64,000 nucleotides of DNA from Burkholderia metallica (GTDB lineage Bacteria > Pseudomonadota > Gammaproteobacteria > Burkholderiales > Burkholderiaceae). The translations under genes and the position numbers were made by a program. Position 1 is the stretch's first letter. Each line of letters opens with the position of its first letter. Shown in pieces: positions 1 through 10,172 of the stretch. The stretch is taken from positions 1 through 64,000 of the forward strand of contig NZ_CADFDB010000009.1 of the NCBI RefSeq assembly GCF_902832845.1, in the 5' to 3' direction. The notes beneath the pieces are model-generated. The model worked only from the letters and a program-made list of their open reading frames with translations. It ran no database searches and was not told the DNA's origin.

Positions 1-1
1 G

Positions 2-826
2 CCGTTCGAGGAATTCCAGCGCTACAAGACGCATCCGTCGATCCGCGCGTTCCTGGAAGGCGGCAAGCGCGTGTCGTACGGCGCGCGCGCGATCACGGCC
101 GGCGGGCTGCTGTCGCTGCCGAAGACGGTGTTCCCGGGCGGCGCGCTGATCGGCGACGACGCGGGCTTCCTGAACGCGTCGCGGATCAAGGGCAGCCACG
201 CGGCGATCAAGACCGGCATGCTGGCGGCCGACGCCGCGTTCGATGCGGTGCAGGCCGGCCGCCAGTCGGACGAACTCAACGCGTACCCGGACGCCTTCAA
301 GCAATCGTGGCTGTACACGGAGCTGTACCGCGCGCGCAACTTCAAGCAGTGGATGGCCAAGGGGCTGTACCTGGGCACGCTGATGGTCGGGCTCGAGCAG
401 AAGGTGATGGGCGGCAACGTGCCGTGGACGCTGCATCACAAGCACGCGGACCACGAGATGCTGAAGCCGGCGTCGCAATGCCAGCCGATCGAGTATCCGA
501 AGCCGGACGGCAAGCTGACGTTTGACCGGCTGTCGTCGGTGTTCATCTCGAACACGAACCACGAGGAGAACCAGCCGGCGCACCTGACGCTGAAGGATGC
601 GAACGTGCCGGTGAACGTGAACTTGCGCACGTACGCGGGGCCGGAGGGGCGTTTCTGCCCGGCGGCCGTGTACGAGTTCGTGAAGAACGACGACGGCAGC
701 GACCGGCTGGTGATCAACGCGCAGAACTGCGTGCACTGCAAGACCTGCGACATCAAGGACCCGACGCAGAACATCGTGTGGGTCACGCCGGAAGGCGGCG
801 GCGGGCCGAATTACCCGAACATGTAA
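2..826 (+). CDS. Electron transfer flavoprotein:ubiquinone oxidoreductase, C-terminal part (5' end outside window)
   Basis: Oxidises reduced electron-transfer flavoprotein and passes electrons to ubiquinone at the inner membrane, linking fatty-acid and amino-acid acyl-CoA dehydrogenation to respiration. The frame is open from base 2, so only the last 274 residues of a protein usually near 550 are present. The ferredoxin-like C-terminus is clear: FCPAAVYEF, then NCVHCKTCDIKDP, which supply the four cysteines for the [4Fe-4S] cluster, ending in GGGGPNYPNM. A GTG at 71 lies inside the reading frame and is not the start, because the protein family continues upstream of it (PFEEFQRYKTHPSIRAF). A strong terminator follows the stop codon. 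Identification is from the family sequence; confidence is high. Confidence 0.95.
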   Translation, partial: PFEEFQRYKTHPSIRAFLEGGKRVSYGARAITAGGLLSLPKTVFPGGALIGDDAGFLNASRIKGSHAAIKTGMLAADAAFDAVQAGRQSDELNAYPDAFKQSWLYTELYRARNFKQWMAKGLYLGTLMVGLEQKVMGGNVPWTLHHKHADHEMLKPASQCQPIEYPKPDGKLTFDRLSSVFISNTNHEENQPAHLTLKDANVPVNVNLRTYAGPEGRFCPAAVYEFVKNDDGSDRLVINAQNCVHCKTCDIKDPTQNIVWVTPEGGGGPNYPNM

Positions 827-834
827 TGACCTAA

Positions 835-861
835 ACGCGCCGCCGCGAACGGCGCGTTTTT
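835..861 (+). terminator. Rho-independent terminator after the ETF-QO gene
   Basis: A 7-bp perfect stem (835-841 with 851-857) closes a 9-base loop and runs into five T residues at 857-861, nine bases after the stop codon. Confidence 0.8.
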
Positions 862-884
862 GTCACCGCGAACCGCCGCAAACG

Positions 885-919
885 AAAACGGGGCGCTGCC
901 TGAAGCAGCGCCCCGTTTT
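885..919. terminator. Bidirectional terminator between convergent ETF-QO and aroC genes
   Basis: A perfect 15-bp inverted repeat (885-899 with 905-919) with a 5-base loop, AAAA on the left and TTTT on the right, so it can end transcripts from both sides. It lies 47 bases beyond the aroC stop codon and back-to-back with the preceding terminator. Confidence 0.85.
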
Positions 920-965
920 GCATTCTTCGCGCCGGGCGTGACGCGCTGCGCCCCGCCCGCTTGCG

Positions 966-2066
966 TCAGGTTGCGCTGCCTGCGATCTTCGGCGTCGGCG
1001 TCTCGACGTCGCCGCACTGCGCGCGATGGCGTAGCGCATGGTCGATCAGCACCAGCGCGAGCATCGACTCGGCGATCGGCGTCGCCCGAATGCCGACGCA
1101 CGGATCGTGGCGGCCGAAGGTTTCCACCGTCGCTTCGTCACCGGCCTTCGTGATCGAGCGGCGCGGCGTGCGGATGCTCGACGTCGGCTTGATCGCGATC
1201 GACACGGTGATGTCCTGCCCGGTCGAAATTCCGCCGAGCACGCCGCCCGCATGGTTGCCGACGAAACCGCCCGGCGTCAGTTCGTCGCCATGCACCGAGC
1301 CGCGCTGCGCGACGCTGTCGAAGCCCGCGCCGATCTCGACACCCTTCACCGCGTTGATGCTCATCATCGCCTTGGCGATATCCGCATCGAGACGGTCGAA
1401 CACAGGCTCGCCCCAGCCGACCGGCACGCCCGATGCGACGACGTCGATGCGCGCGCCGATCGAGTCGCCGTCCTTGCGCAGCGCATCCATGTACGCCTCG
1501 AGTTCCGGCACGACCGCCGCGTTCGGAGAGAAGAACGGATTTTCGTGCACGTGCGACCAGTCGACGAACGGCACGTCGATTTCGCCCAAGCCGCTCATGT
1601 AGCCGCGCACCTCGACGCCGAAGCGCTCGCGCAGCCACTTCTTCGCGACCGCACCCGCGCCGACGATCGGCGCGGTCAGGCGCGCCGACGAGCGGCCGCC
1701 GCCGCGGTAGTCGCGGATGCCGTATTTCTGCCAGTAGGTGTAGTCGGCGTGACCGGGACGGAACGTCTCGACGATGTTGCCGTAATCCTTGCTGCGCTGG
1801 TCGGTGTTGCGGATCAGCAGCGCGATCGGCGTGCCGGTCGTCACGCCTTCGAACACGCCCGACAGGATCTCGACCTCGTCGGCCTCCTGCCGCTGCGTCA
1901 CGTGACGCGACGTGCCGGGCTTGCGGCGATCGAGCTCGACCTGGATGTCGGCTTCGGTCAGCCCCATTCCCGGCGGGCAGCCGTCGATCACGCAGCCGAT
2001 CGCGGGACCGTGCGATTCGCCGAAGGTCGTGACAGTGAAAAGCGTGCCGAGGGTATTGCCGGACAT
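966..2066 (-). CDS. aroC: Chorismate synthase
   Basis: Catalyses the last shikimate-pathway step, EPSP to chorismate, using reduced FMN as an essential but not net-consumed cofactor; cytoplasmic. The 366-residue length is normal for bacterial AroC. Signatures visible are [18 protein letters not shown] near residue 17, the central [10 protein letters not shown], and [15 protein letters not shown] near the C-terminus. I chose the ATG at 2066 because the protein then begins [20 protein letters not shown] as in the family; the longer frame starts at a TTG five codons upstream and adds nothing conserved. It is read toward the ETF-QO gene and shares the bidirectional terminator with it. The 234-base gap from the upstream acyltransferase gene suggests its own promoter. 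Confidence 0.97.
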   Translation of the reverse strand: MSGNTLGTLFTVTTFGESHGPAIGCVIDGCPPGMGLTEADIQVELDRRKPGTSRHVTQRQEADEVEILSGVFEGVTTGTPIALLIRNTDQRSKDYGNIVETFRPGHADYTYWQKYGIRDYRGGGRSSARLTAPIVGAGAVAKKWLRERFGVEVRGYMSGLGEIDVPFVDWSHVHENPFFSPNAAVVPELEAYMDALRKDGDSIGARIDVVASGVPVGWGEPVFDRLDADIAKAMMSINAVKGVEIGAGFDSVAQRGSVHGDELTPGGFVGNHAGGVLGGISTGQDITVSIAIKPTSSIRTPRRSITKAGDEATVETFGRHDPCVGIRATPIAESMLALVLIDHALRHRAQCGDVETPTPKIAGSAT

Positions 2067-2161
2067 GATGGAACCGCCCAAAGAGAAATAGGCAAACCGA
2101 TGCGCTGCCGAGGCCGCAGGCAGGCCGATCGTTTGCCGGTCGAGAAAAGAGGTAAGCCGCT

Positions 2162-2167
2162 ATTATG
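2162..2167 (-). promoter_or_regulatory. Candidate -10 element for aroC
   Basis: On the minus strand this reads CATAAT preceded by TGG, resembling an extended -10. No good -35 is visible, so this is a weak call based on position (about 95 bases upstream of the aroC start) and sequence only. Confidence 0.3.
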
Positions 2168-2300
2168 CCAGCCGTCCGGGGCCCGCGGGCCGCATGCCAC
2201 GCGGCCCAGGCGCCCCCAACTCGCGTTCGCGGCCCGACCGGTGCGGCAGGAAGCCCGTTCCGGCCCGATTGCAGCCGAATGCCGGCCGCCGGGCGCCCGC

Positions 2301-4235
2301 CTACTTCCGCGCGCCGCGCAACTCGGTGACCGCAGCCTGCAGCGCGTCGGGCGTCGCGACCGACGCCGGGATCGGCTCGCCGACGGCAAGCGTCAGCCGG
2401 CTCATCGCGCCGCGCTTGATGGGGCGCGGCATCCGCGCATCGGAATGCCGCGAGAAATAGCTGCCCCACAGCCCGCGCAGCGCCATCGGAATCACCGGCG
2501 CCGGCGTGCGGGTCAGGATCTCCGTGATGCCGTGGTGGAACGTGTTGATGTCGCCGGTTTTCGTCAGCTTCCCTTCGGGGAAGATGCACACGAGTTCGCC
2601 GTCCTTCAGCGCCGCCTCGCAGGCGTCGTACGCCCGCGCGAGCATCGCGGGATCCTCGTGACGCGGCGCGATCGGGATGGCCTTCGCATGCCGGAACACC
2701 CAGCTCGCGAAGCGTGTCTTGAAGATCCGGTGATCCATCACGAAGCGGATCGGCCGCGGACTCGCGGCGGCCAGCACCAGCGCATCGACGTAGCTGACGT
2801 GGTTGCACACGAGCACGGCCGCCCCTTGCGCCGGAATCCGCTCCGCGTGTACGAGGCGAATCCGGTAGAAGGTGTGCACGAGCACCCAAGCGACGAAGCG
2901 CAGCAGGAACTCGGGCACGAGCAGATAGATATACGCGGCGACGATCACGTTCAGCAGCGCCGTGACGAGGAACAGGCCCGGGATATCGACGCCGGCCTTC
3001 GTCAGCCCCATCGCCATCACGGCCGACAGGATCATGAACAGCGCGTTCAGGATGTTGTTCGCGGCGATGATCCGCGCGCGGTGCGTCGGCGCGCTGCGGC
3101 TCTGGATCAGCGCGTACAGCGGCACGCTGTAGAAGCCGCCGAACATCGCGAGCAGGAACAGGTCCGCGAGGATGCGCCAGTGGCGCGCGCCGGCCAGGAA
3201 TTCGCCGACCGACAGCAGATGGCCGGGCGACGGCAGCGCGTGGCTCGCGAAGTACAGCTCGATCGCGAACACGCTGATGCCGATCGAGCCGAGCGGCACG
3301 AGGCCGATCTCGACGCGCCGCTGCGACAACCGTTCGCACAGCAAAGAACCGAGGCCGATGCCGACTGAGAACGTCGCGAGCAGGATCGTGACGACGTCGG
3401 GGCTCGCGGACAGCACGTCCTTCGCGAAATTGAAGAACGACGTGAGGAACGTCGCACCGACGAACCACAGCCACGAGATGCCGAGCAGACTCAGGAACAC
3501 GGTGCGGTTCTGGCGCGCGAGCCCGAGGTTGCGCCATGTTTCGCTGACCGGATTCCAGTTGATCACGAGGTCGGGCTGCGGCGCCGGCGTCGACGGCACG
3601 CGCTGCGCGACCAGGCGCCCCGCGAGCGCGATGACGACGACGCTCACCGCGAGCACGCGCTCGCCATTGCCCTCGATCCCCGCGGCCGCGCCGCCGATGA
3701 TCGTGCCGATCAGGATCGCGATGAACGTGCCCATCTCGACGAGGCCGTTGCCGCCGACCAGCTCATGCTCGGCGAGATGCTGCGGCAGGTACGAATACTT
3801 GACGGGCCCGAACAGCGTCGAGTGCATCCCCATCATGAACGTGCACAGATACAGCAGCGCGGCGCTGTGCGTGACGAAGCCGGCGGCGCCGACCAGCATC
3901 AACACGATTTCGAAGGTCTTCACGAAACGCGTGAGGGTCGCCTTGTCGTACTTGTCGGCGATCTGGCCGGAGGTGGCCGAGAACAGCACGAACGGCAGGA
4001 TGAAGATCGCGGAAATCAGGAAGGCCGCCGTCTTCGCATCGACGCCGGCGAACCGCGCGGTGTGATAGGTGACGAGCGACGTGAAGCCGATCTTGAAGAC
4101 GTTGTCGTTCAGCGCGCCGAGGAACTGGGTCGTGAAGAACGGCGCGAAACGGCGCTCGCGCAGCAGGTCGAACTGCGATGCGTGGGCGCGCGGGTCGCCA
4201 CGCCGCCCGGAAGTGACTTGCGTTTGATCGCTCAT
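2301..4235 (-). CDS. MFS transporter fused to 1-acylglycerol-phosphate acyltransferase (LplT-PlsC type)
   Basis: A 644-residue two-domain membrane protein. Residues about 20-410 are a twelve-helix MFS module resembling the lysophospholipid flippase LplT (QFLGALNDNVFKIGF near the N-terminus). Residues about 430-640 are a PlsC acyltransferase with the HX4D motif (NHVSYVD) and the FPEGKLTKTGD block for glycerol-phosphate binding. The likely job is flipping lysophospholipid inward and re-acylating it, that is, phospholipid repair. In E. coli the flippase (LplT) and the acyltransferase/acyl-ACP synthetase (Aas) are separate proteins; here flippase and acyltransferase are fused and no AMP-binding acyl-ACP synthetase domain follows. 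The start is MSDQTQ at 4235; an upstream frame extension has no family similarity. Function is inferred from the domains. Confidence 0.88.
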   Translation of the reverse strand: MSDQTQVTSGRRGDPRAHASQFDLLRERRFAPFFTTQFLGALNDNVFKIGFTSLVTYHTARFAGVDAKTAAFLISAIFILPFVLFSATSGQIADKYDKATLTRFVKTFEIVLMLVGAAGFVTHSAALLYLCTFMMGMHSTLFGPVKYSYLPQHLAEHELVGGNGLVEMGTFIAILIGTIIGGAAAGIEGNGERVLAVSVVVIALAGRLVAQRVPSTPAPQPDLVINWNPVSETWRNLGLARQNRTVFLSLLGISWLWFVGATFLTSFFNFAKDVLSASPDVVTILLATFSVGIGLGSLLCERLSQRRVEIGLVPLGSIGISVFAIELYFASHALPSPGHLLSVGEFLAGARHWRILADLFLLAMFGGFYSVPLYALIQSRSAPTHRARIIAANNILNALFMILSAVMAMGLTKAGVDIPGLFLVTALLNVIVAAYIYLLVPEFLLRFVAWVLVHTFYRIRLVHAERIPAQGAAVLVCNHVSYVDALVLAAASPRPIRFVMDHRIFKTRFASWVFRHAKAIPIAPRHEDPAMLARAYDACEAALKDGELVCIFPEGKLTKTGDINTFHHGITEILTRTPAPVIPMALRGLWGSYFSRHSDARMPRPIKRGAMSRLTLAVGEPIPASVATPDALQAAVTELRGARK

Positions 4236-4374
4236 GCGGAATACGTGCGCGCCGTCTGGGCGACGCTGCACGGGCCTCGTGTGGTCGTTGGAAAAACGGC
4301 GGCGCAGGACGAACCTGCGCCGCCGCGAGCCGGGTGGCAGCGCCCGCGCATGACGGCGACGGGCGCGGCGTGAT

Positions 4375-4830
4375 TCACGACTTGTGCGCTTCGGCTTCCG
4401 ATTCCGGCCAGTCGCGGATGTACGCCTTCAGCATCCGGTTCTCGAAGCTCTGCGCCTCGACGACCGTCTTCGCGACGTCGTAGAACGAAATGACGCCCAT
4501 CAGCACCTTCTTGTCGAGCACCGGCATGTAGCGCGCATGGCGCTCGAGCATCATCCGGCGCACTTCGTTGACGTCGGTTTCCGGCGTGCACGTGAGCGGC
4601 TCGTCCATCACCTTGCGCACCTGCACGTCGCCGATCGCGCCGCCGTTTTCGCGCAGGCGCAGGATGATCTCGCGGAACGTGAGCATCCCGACGAGATCGC
4701 CGTACTCCATCACGACGAGCGAACCGATGTCGTGCTCTGCCATCGTATCGACCGCTTCGCGCAGCGGCTTATCGGGCGTCACGGTAAACAGCGTGTTGCC
4801 CTTCACTTTCAGAATATCGCTGACGCGCAT
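4375..4830 (-). CDS. Tandem CBS-domain protein
   Basis: A 151-residue cytoplasmic protein made almost entirely of two CBS motifs (first about residues 8-65, second about 75-130; KVKGNTLFTVTPDKPLREAV and VRKVMDEPLTCTPETDVNEV open the two repeats). Stand-alone CBS pairs bind adenosine nucleotides and act as small regulatory modules; the partner is not evident here. The ATG at 4830 is chosen because the conserved MRVSDILKVKG start follows a GAGGGG ribosome-binding site at proper spacing. A TTGACA hexamer lies upstream on the minus strand (4884-4889), but the -10 at the right distance is poor. Known only at domain level. Confidence 0.88.
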   Translation of the reverse strand: MRVSDILKVKGNTLFTVTPDKPLREAVDTMAEHDIGSLVVMEYGDLVGMLTFREIILRLRENGGAIGDVQVRKVMDEPLTCTPETDVNEVRRMMLERHARYMPVLDKKVLMGVISFYDVAKTVVEAQSFENRMLKAYIRDWPESEAEAHKS

Positions 4831-4988
4831 CGTAGTCCCCTCATGCTTGAATGCAAAACCTCTTTCGATCCTATCGGAAAGCCTGTCAAAAGGAAAGCGC
4901 GGGCCCGCGCGGCGGGCCGCGCCCCGCTTGCGGAAGCGGTCTGCCGGCCGCACAATGGCCCCGTGAACCGCGGCCGGAGGAGACGTCC

Positions 4989-5306
4989 ATGGCGCATACG
5001 CATTCGGAGCAATTCGCCAGCTTCGCCGATTTCTACCCGTATTACCTGAACGAACACCAGAACCTGACGTCGCGACGGCTGCACTTCATCGGCTCGCTCG
5101 GCGTGATCGGCTGCGTCGCGATGGCGATCGCGACCGGCCACTGGCTGTGGCTGCCGGCGGCGATCGTCTGCGGCTATGGGTTCGCATGGGTCGGACACTT
5201 CTTCTTCGAGAAGAACCGCCCGGCCACGTTCCGGCACCCGATCTACAGCCTGATGGGCGACTGGGTAATGTTCAAGGACATTTGCACGGGAAAAATCCCG
5301 CTGTAA
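4989..5306 (+). CDS. Mpo1-like (DUF962) membrane protein
   Basis: A 105-residue protein with the DUF962/Mpo1 hallmarks: NEHQNLTSRRLHFIG near residue 20, two hydrophobic segments (about 36-75), and GHFFFEKNRPATFRHPIYS with further conserved histidines. Yeast Mpo1 is an Fe(II)-dependent dioxygenase in alpha-oxidation of 2-hydroxy fatty acids; bacterial members are thought to be similar, but the substrate in this organism is unknown. The ATG at 4989 follows a GGAGGA ribosome-binding site; the reading frame is open further upstream, without conserved sequence. It is divergent from the CBS gene with 158 bases between. Confidence 0.85.
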   Translation: MAHTHSEQFASFADFYPYYLNEHQNLTSRRLHFIGSLGVIGCVAMAIATGHWLWLPAAIVCGYGFAWVGHFFFEKNRPATFRHPIYSLMGDWVMFKDICTGKIPL

Positions 5307-5322
5307 CGGCCGGCCGCCCCGC

Positions 5323-6654
5323 TCACGCGGGCCGCGGCGGCCGCGCCTGCGGGTCGGACACGCCGCCCGGCGCCTGCCCCGGGGCACCCGCCGGCTGCGC
5401 GCCGGCCACGCGGTGCGCGGCGATCAGCGTCGCGAGCGACACGTCGAAGCGCTCGCTCGACAGCACCGCGAGCAGCGCGCCGCCGTCGACGTGGCTGCGG
5501 CGGCGCTGCAACTGGTAGGTGAGCTCGGTGCGGTCGATCACCAGCACGTCGAACAGTTGCGCAAGCGTCAACTGCTCCGGATTCGCGAGCAGGATGTAGC
5601 GCGGCGTGGTCTCGCCGCCGCCGTCGAGCCGCGCAATCCACTCCCGCTCCTCCATCGTCGTCAGCAGGCGCTGCGCGGTTTCCATGTCGCAGCGCAACAT
5701 GGTCGCGAGCCGCATCGCCGTGTAGCCGCGCTTGCCGGCCGTGCGCGCGTCGGTGAGCCGCGCGAGCATTTCCAGCGCGTCGAGCAGGTCGCTGCCCGGA
5801 TAGTGGATGCGGTGGAACTGGCCGACGCGGATCGCCGGCAGCGCGGAGGCCACCATCGCACCGAGCAGCGCGATGAACCAGCTCAGATACACCCAGAGCA
5901 GGAACACCGGGAGCGCCGCGAACGCGCCGTAGACGGCCGTATAGGTCGGAATGCGACGCACGTAGTAGCCGAAGCCGCGCTTCGCGAGTTCGAACGCGAC
6001 GGCCGCGAACAGCCCGCCGATCACGGCGTCGCGCCATGCGACCGTGCAGTTCGGCAGGTACACGTACAGCAGCGTGAACGCGAGCACCGTCAGCGGCAGC
6101 GACGCGAGCGCGAGCAGCCACTCGACGATCGACGTCGACGGTGCGGCGCCGGTGAACGCCAGCGACTGCGTAAACAGGTACGACGAGATCGACAGGCTCA
6201 CGCCGAACAGCAGCGGGCCGAGCGTGATCAGCGCCCAGTACGCGAGCACGCGCTGTGCGAACGGCCGCGGCTTGCGCACGCGCCAGATCAGGTTGAATGC
6301 CGACTCGATCGTCATCATCGTCATCACGGACGTGACGACGAGCACGATCAGGCCGGCCGTCGTCAGCCCCTTCGCCTTCGACGCGAACTGGTTCAGGTAC
6401 TTGAAGATCTGGATGTTGAACTGCGCGGGCATCAGGTGATCGGCCAGGAACCCCTGCAGCGAGATCTGGAACGACGCGAACATCGGGAACGCGGTGAACA
6501 GCGCGAACGCGACCGTCACGAGCGGCACGAGCGCCAGCATCGTCGTAAACGTCAGGCTGCCCGCCACTTGCGGAATGCGATCCTCGGCGCTGCGCCGGGC
6601 CGCGAACTGCGCGAGGCGCTTGATGGTGTCGAGATCCACGCTCAACTTCGGCAA
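5323..6654 (-). CDS. YihY/BrkB family inner-membrane protein (UPF0761 type), TTG start
   Basis: A 443-residue protein with about six membrane segments over residues 25-290 and a cytoplasmic C-terminal extension of roughly 150 residues that looks like a winged-helix-like region (AMRLATMLRCDMETAQRLL). The family was once called ribonuclease BN, a label since withdrawn; its molecular role is unsettled. The start is a TTG at 6654 giving MPKLSVDLDTIKRLAQF: AAGGAG sits seven bases upstream and no ATG or GTG fits. The stop is 16 bases from that of the convergent Mpo1-like gene. The tail beginning about residue 400 is rich in Ala, Gly and Pro. Confidence 0.88.
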   Translation of the reverse strand: MPKLSVDLDTIKRLAQFAARRSAEDRIPQVAGSLTFTTMLALVPLVTVAFALFTAFPMFASFQISLQGFLADHLMPAQFNIQIFKYLNQFASKAKGLTTAGLIVLVVTSVMTMMTIESAFNLIWRVRKPRPFAQRVLAYWALITLGPLLFGVSLSISSYLFTQSLAFTGAAPSTSIVEWLLALASLPLTVLAFTLLYVYLPNCTVAWRDAVIGGLFAAVAFELAKRGFGYYVRRIPTYTAVYGAFAALPVFLLWVYLSWFIALLGAMVASALPAIRVGQFHRIHYPGSDLLDALEMLARLTDARTAGKRGYTAMRLATMLRCDMETAQRLLTTMEEREWIARLDGGGETTPRYILLANPEQLTLAQLFDVLVIDRTELTYQLQRRRSHVDGGALLAVLSSERFDVSLATLIAAHRVAGAQPAGAPGQAPGGVSDPQARPPRPA

Positions 6655-6725
6655 ACGACTTCTCCTTCGTGATACCGCGCGCCTGGAGGCGCGCCGCCGT
6701 CGCGCTGCGCGACGGCTTCAGCCCC

Positions 6726-6731
6726 TATAAT
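6726..6731 (+). promoter_or_regulatory. Candidate -10 element for the wrbA operon
   Basis: TATAAT matches the consensus exactly, about 70 bases upstream of the wrbA start, in the gap between wrbA and the divergent YihY gene. The overlapping sequence also reads TATTAT on the minus strand. No convincing -35 is visible. Confidence 0.4.
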
Positions 6732-6733
6732 AG

Positions 6734-7809
<1,076 letters not shown>

Positions 7810-7830
7810 CCCTTACGCGACAAGGTGATG

Positions 7831-9249
7831 ATGTCTTCCGAAGCTTTCGTTTCCGCGTGCCGCGACGCGATCGGCGCCGACTATGTGCTGACCGATCCGC
7901 ACGATACCGAACCGTTCCTGACCGACTGGCGCCGCCGCTACAAGGGCGCGGCGTGCGCGGTGCTGAAGCCGGCGAACACGGCCGAAGTCGCCGCGCTCGT
8001 CAGGCTGGCCAATGCACACGGCATCGCGCTCGTGCCGCAAGGCGGCAACACGGGCCTAGCCGGCGGCGCCACGCCCGACGCGAGCGGCAGCCAGGCCGTG
8101 CTGAGCGCCGCGCGGCTGAACCGCGTGCGTGCACTCGATCCGCACAACAACACGATCACCGTCGAAGCCGGCGTGATCCTCGCCGACGTGCAGGCACGCG
8201 CCCGCGAAGGCGGCCGGCTGTTCGCGCTGAGCCTCGCGGCGGAAGGCAGCTGCACGATCGGCGGCAACCTGTCGACCAATGCGGGCGGGACCGCGGTGCT
8301 GCGCTACGGCAATGCGCGCGAGCTGTGCCTCGGGCTCGAGGTGGTGACGCCGCAGGGAGAGATTTGGGACGGACTGCGCGGACTGCGCAAGGACAACACC
8401 GGCTACGATCTGCGCGACCTGTTCATCGGCGCGGAAGGCACGCTCGGGATCATCACGGCGGCCGTGATGAAGCTGCACCCGCTGCCGGCCGCGCAGGTCA
8501 CCGCCCTCGCCGCGCTCGAATCGCCGCACGCGGCGCTCGATTTCCTCGCCCTCGCGCAGCGCGCGGCCGGGCCGCTGCTGACCGGCTTCGAGCTGATGTC
8601 GGACTTCTGCATGCAGCTGGTCGGCAAGCATTACCCGCAACTGCGCTACCCGTTCGCGCAAGCGCATGCGCAGACGGTGCTGCTCGAACTGTCCGACAAC
8701 GAAAGCGAAGCGCATGCGCGCGCGCTGTTCGAGAAACTGATGGAAGAAGCGTTCGAGGCCGGGCTCGTGATCGACGCGGTGGTCGCGGAGAACCTCGCGC
8801 AGTCGCGCGCGTTCTGGGACCTGCGCGAGCACATCCCGCTCGCGCAGGCCGACGAGGGGCTGAACATCAAGCACGACATCGCAGTGCCGATTTCGTCGAT
8901 CGCGCGCTTCATCGACGAGACCGACGCGGCGATCCAGCAGGCCGCGCCGGGCGCGCGAATGGTGACGTTCGGCCACCTCGGCGACGGCAATCTCCACTAC
9001 AACGTGCAGATGCCCGAAGGCGGCGACCCGAAGGCGTTCCTGGCCGCGTTCCAGGCGCCGATCAACCGGATCGTCTACGACAACGTGCATCGCCATCACG
9101 GCACGATCAGCGCGGAGCACGGGATCGGGCAGCTGAAGATCGACGACGCGCAGCGTTACAAGTCGCCGGTGGAAACGACGCTGATGCGCACGCTGAAGAC
9201 CGCACTCGACCCGCGCGGCCTGATGAATCCCGGCAAGGTCCTGCGCTGA
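7831..9249 (+). CDS. FAD-linked D-2-hydroxyacid dehydrogenase (D-2-hydroxyglutarate/D-lactate dehydrogenase family)
   Basis: A 472-residue flavoenzyme of the VAO/PCMH fold that oxidises a D-2-hydroxy acid to the keto acid. The FAD-binding domain (about residues 40-220) shows VPQGGNTGLAGGATPD and GTLGIIT; the C-terminal FAD-oxidase domain carries the metal/substrate histidines in FGHLGDGNLHYNV and EHGIGQLK. The substrate cannot be told from sequence: closest in feel are D-2-hydroxyglutarate dehydrogenases, but glycolate or D-lactate enzymes share these motifs. Three starts are stacked (GTG 7825, ATG 7828, ATG 7831); AAGG at 7822-7825 is best placed for 7831. It begins 21 bases after the DUF2069 gene and may be co-transcribed with it. 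Confidence 0.9.
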   Translation: MSSEAFVSACRDAIGADYVLTDPHDTEPFLTDWRRRYKGAACAVLKPANTAEVAALVRLANAHGIALVPQGGNTGLAGGATPDASGSQAVLSAARLNRVRALDPHNNTITVEAGVILADVQARAREGGRLFALSLAAEGSCTIGGNLSTNAGGTAVLRYGNARELCLGLEVVTPQGEIWDGLRGLRKDNTGYDLRDLFIGAEGTLGIITAAVMKLHPLPAAQVTALAALESPHAALDFLALAQRAAGPLLTGFELMSDFCMQLVGKHYPQLRYPFAQAHAQTVLLELSDNESEAHARALFEKLMEEAFEAGLVIDAVVAENLAQSRAFWDLREHIPLAQADEGLNIKHDIAVPISSIARFIDETDAAIQQAAPGARMVTFGHLGDGNLHYNVQMPEGGDPKAFLAAFQAPINRIVYDNVHRHHGTISAEHGIGQLKIDDAQRYKSPVETTLMRTLKTALDPRGLMNPGKVLR

Positions 9250-9274
9250 AGCCGCCCACTCCGGAGCCAAGCCC

Positions 9275-10105
9275 GTGAAAGTTCGCGTCCTGTCCGACCT
9301 GCATCTCGAAAGCAACCTGCCCGACGCGATCCCGCATGCCGACGCGGATCTCGTCGTGCTGGCCGGCGACATCCACAATCACGCGGAAGGCCTGCGCTGG
9401 GCCGCCGAAACGTTCGATCCGGCGGTGCCGGTGATCTACGTGCCGGGCAACCACGAGTATTACGACGGGGAATTCGGCGCGCTGGAGACGGCGATGCGCG
9501 ACGCGGCGCAGGCGCTCGACAACGTGCATTACCTGAACAACGACGTCTACGTCGATCCCGGCCAACGTTTCCGCGTGCTCGGCACGACGCTCTGGGCCGA
9601 TTTTTCACTGTTCGGCGCCGACGAAGCCAGCGTGGCGAACGCGATCGACGCCGGGCTGCGCGTGATGCTCGATTTCAAGGGTTTGATCCAGGTGACCTGG
9701 CCGCACGACGCGGCGCTGCATGCGGCGCAGGGCGCGCCGGAACGGGATTTCTCGCCGGCCGACGCGATCGCGCTGCATCGACGCAGCCGCACGTGGCTGG
9801 AAACGCAGCTCGCGGCGCCGTTCGCGGGCCGCACGATCGTCGTCACCCACCATGCGCCGCACCGGCGCTCGCTGGCGCAGCGCTATGCGCAGGATCTGGC
9901 GTCGGCGGGATTCGTCACGGACATGGCGGAACTGGTGCGGCCGCCGGCGGATCTGTGGCTCCACGGCCACACGCATACGTCATTCGATTATGTGGCGGAC
10001 GGCGGCACGCGCGTGGTGTGCAACCCGCGCGGCTATATCCACCGGCGCACCGGCGAACGGGAAAATACCGCGTTCGCATGGGACAAGGTCGTCGAGCTCG
10101 GCTGA
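9275..10105 (+). CDS. Calcineurin-like metallophosphoesterase
   Basis: A 276-residue cytoplasmic phosphoesterase with the full set of dimetal ligands: DLHLE at residue 8, LAGDIHNH near 29, VPGNHEYYDGE near 53, THHAPH near 190, and LHGHTHTSFDY near 230. The substrate is unknown; members act on cyclic nucleotides, nucleic acids or phosphoproteins. It starts with GTG at 9275, with GGAG about nine bases upstream. It lies 25 bases after the dehydrogenase gene, consistent with a wrbA-DUF2069-dehydrogenase-phosphoesterase operon. Confidence 0.9.
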   Translation: MKVRVLSDLHLESNLPDAIPHADADLVVLAGDIHNHAEGLRWAAETFDPAVPVIYVPGNHEYYDGEFGALETAMRDAAQALDNVHYLNNDVYVDPGQRFRVLGTTLWADFSLFGADEASVANAIDAGLRVMLDFKGLIQVTWPHDAALHAAQGAPERDFSPADAIALHRRSRTWLETQLAAPFAGRTIVVTHHAPHRRSLAQRYAQDLASAGFVTDMAELVRPPADLWLHGHTHTSFDYVADGGTRVVCNPRGYIHRRTGERENTAFAWDKVVELG

Positions 10106-10172
10106 ACACCGAGCCTGCCGGCCGCGTTGCGCGGCCTGTTGCGTGGTTGCGACCCGGAGCGTGACCGCGGGA

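Noticed and set aside
1038-3368. 776-codon plus-strand frame across aroC and the MFS-acyltransferase gene
   Set aside because: Shadow of the real minus-strand genes; composition is Arg/Ala/Asp-rich without motifs.
4861-4889. TTGACA upstream of the CBS gene as a strong promoter
   Set aside because: The hexamer at 17 bases spacing (GAAAGA) matches the -10 consensus at only two positions.
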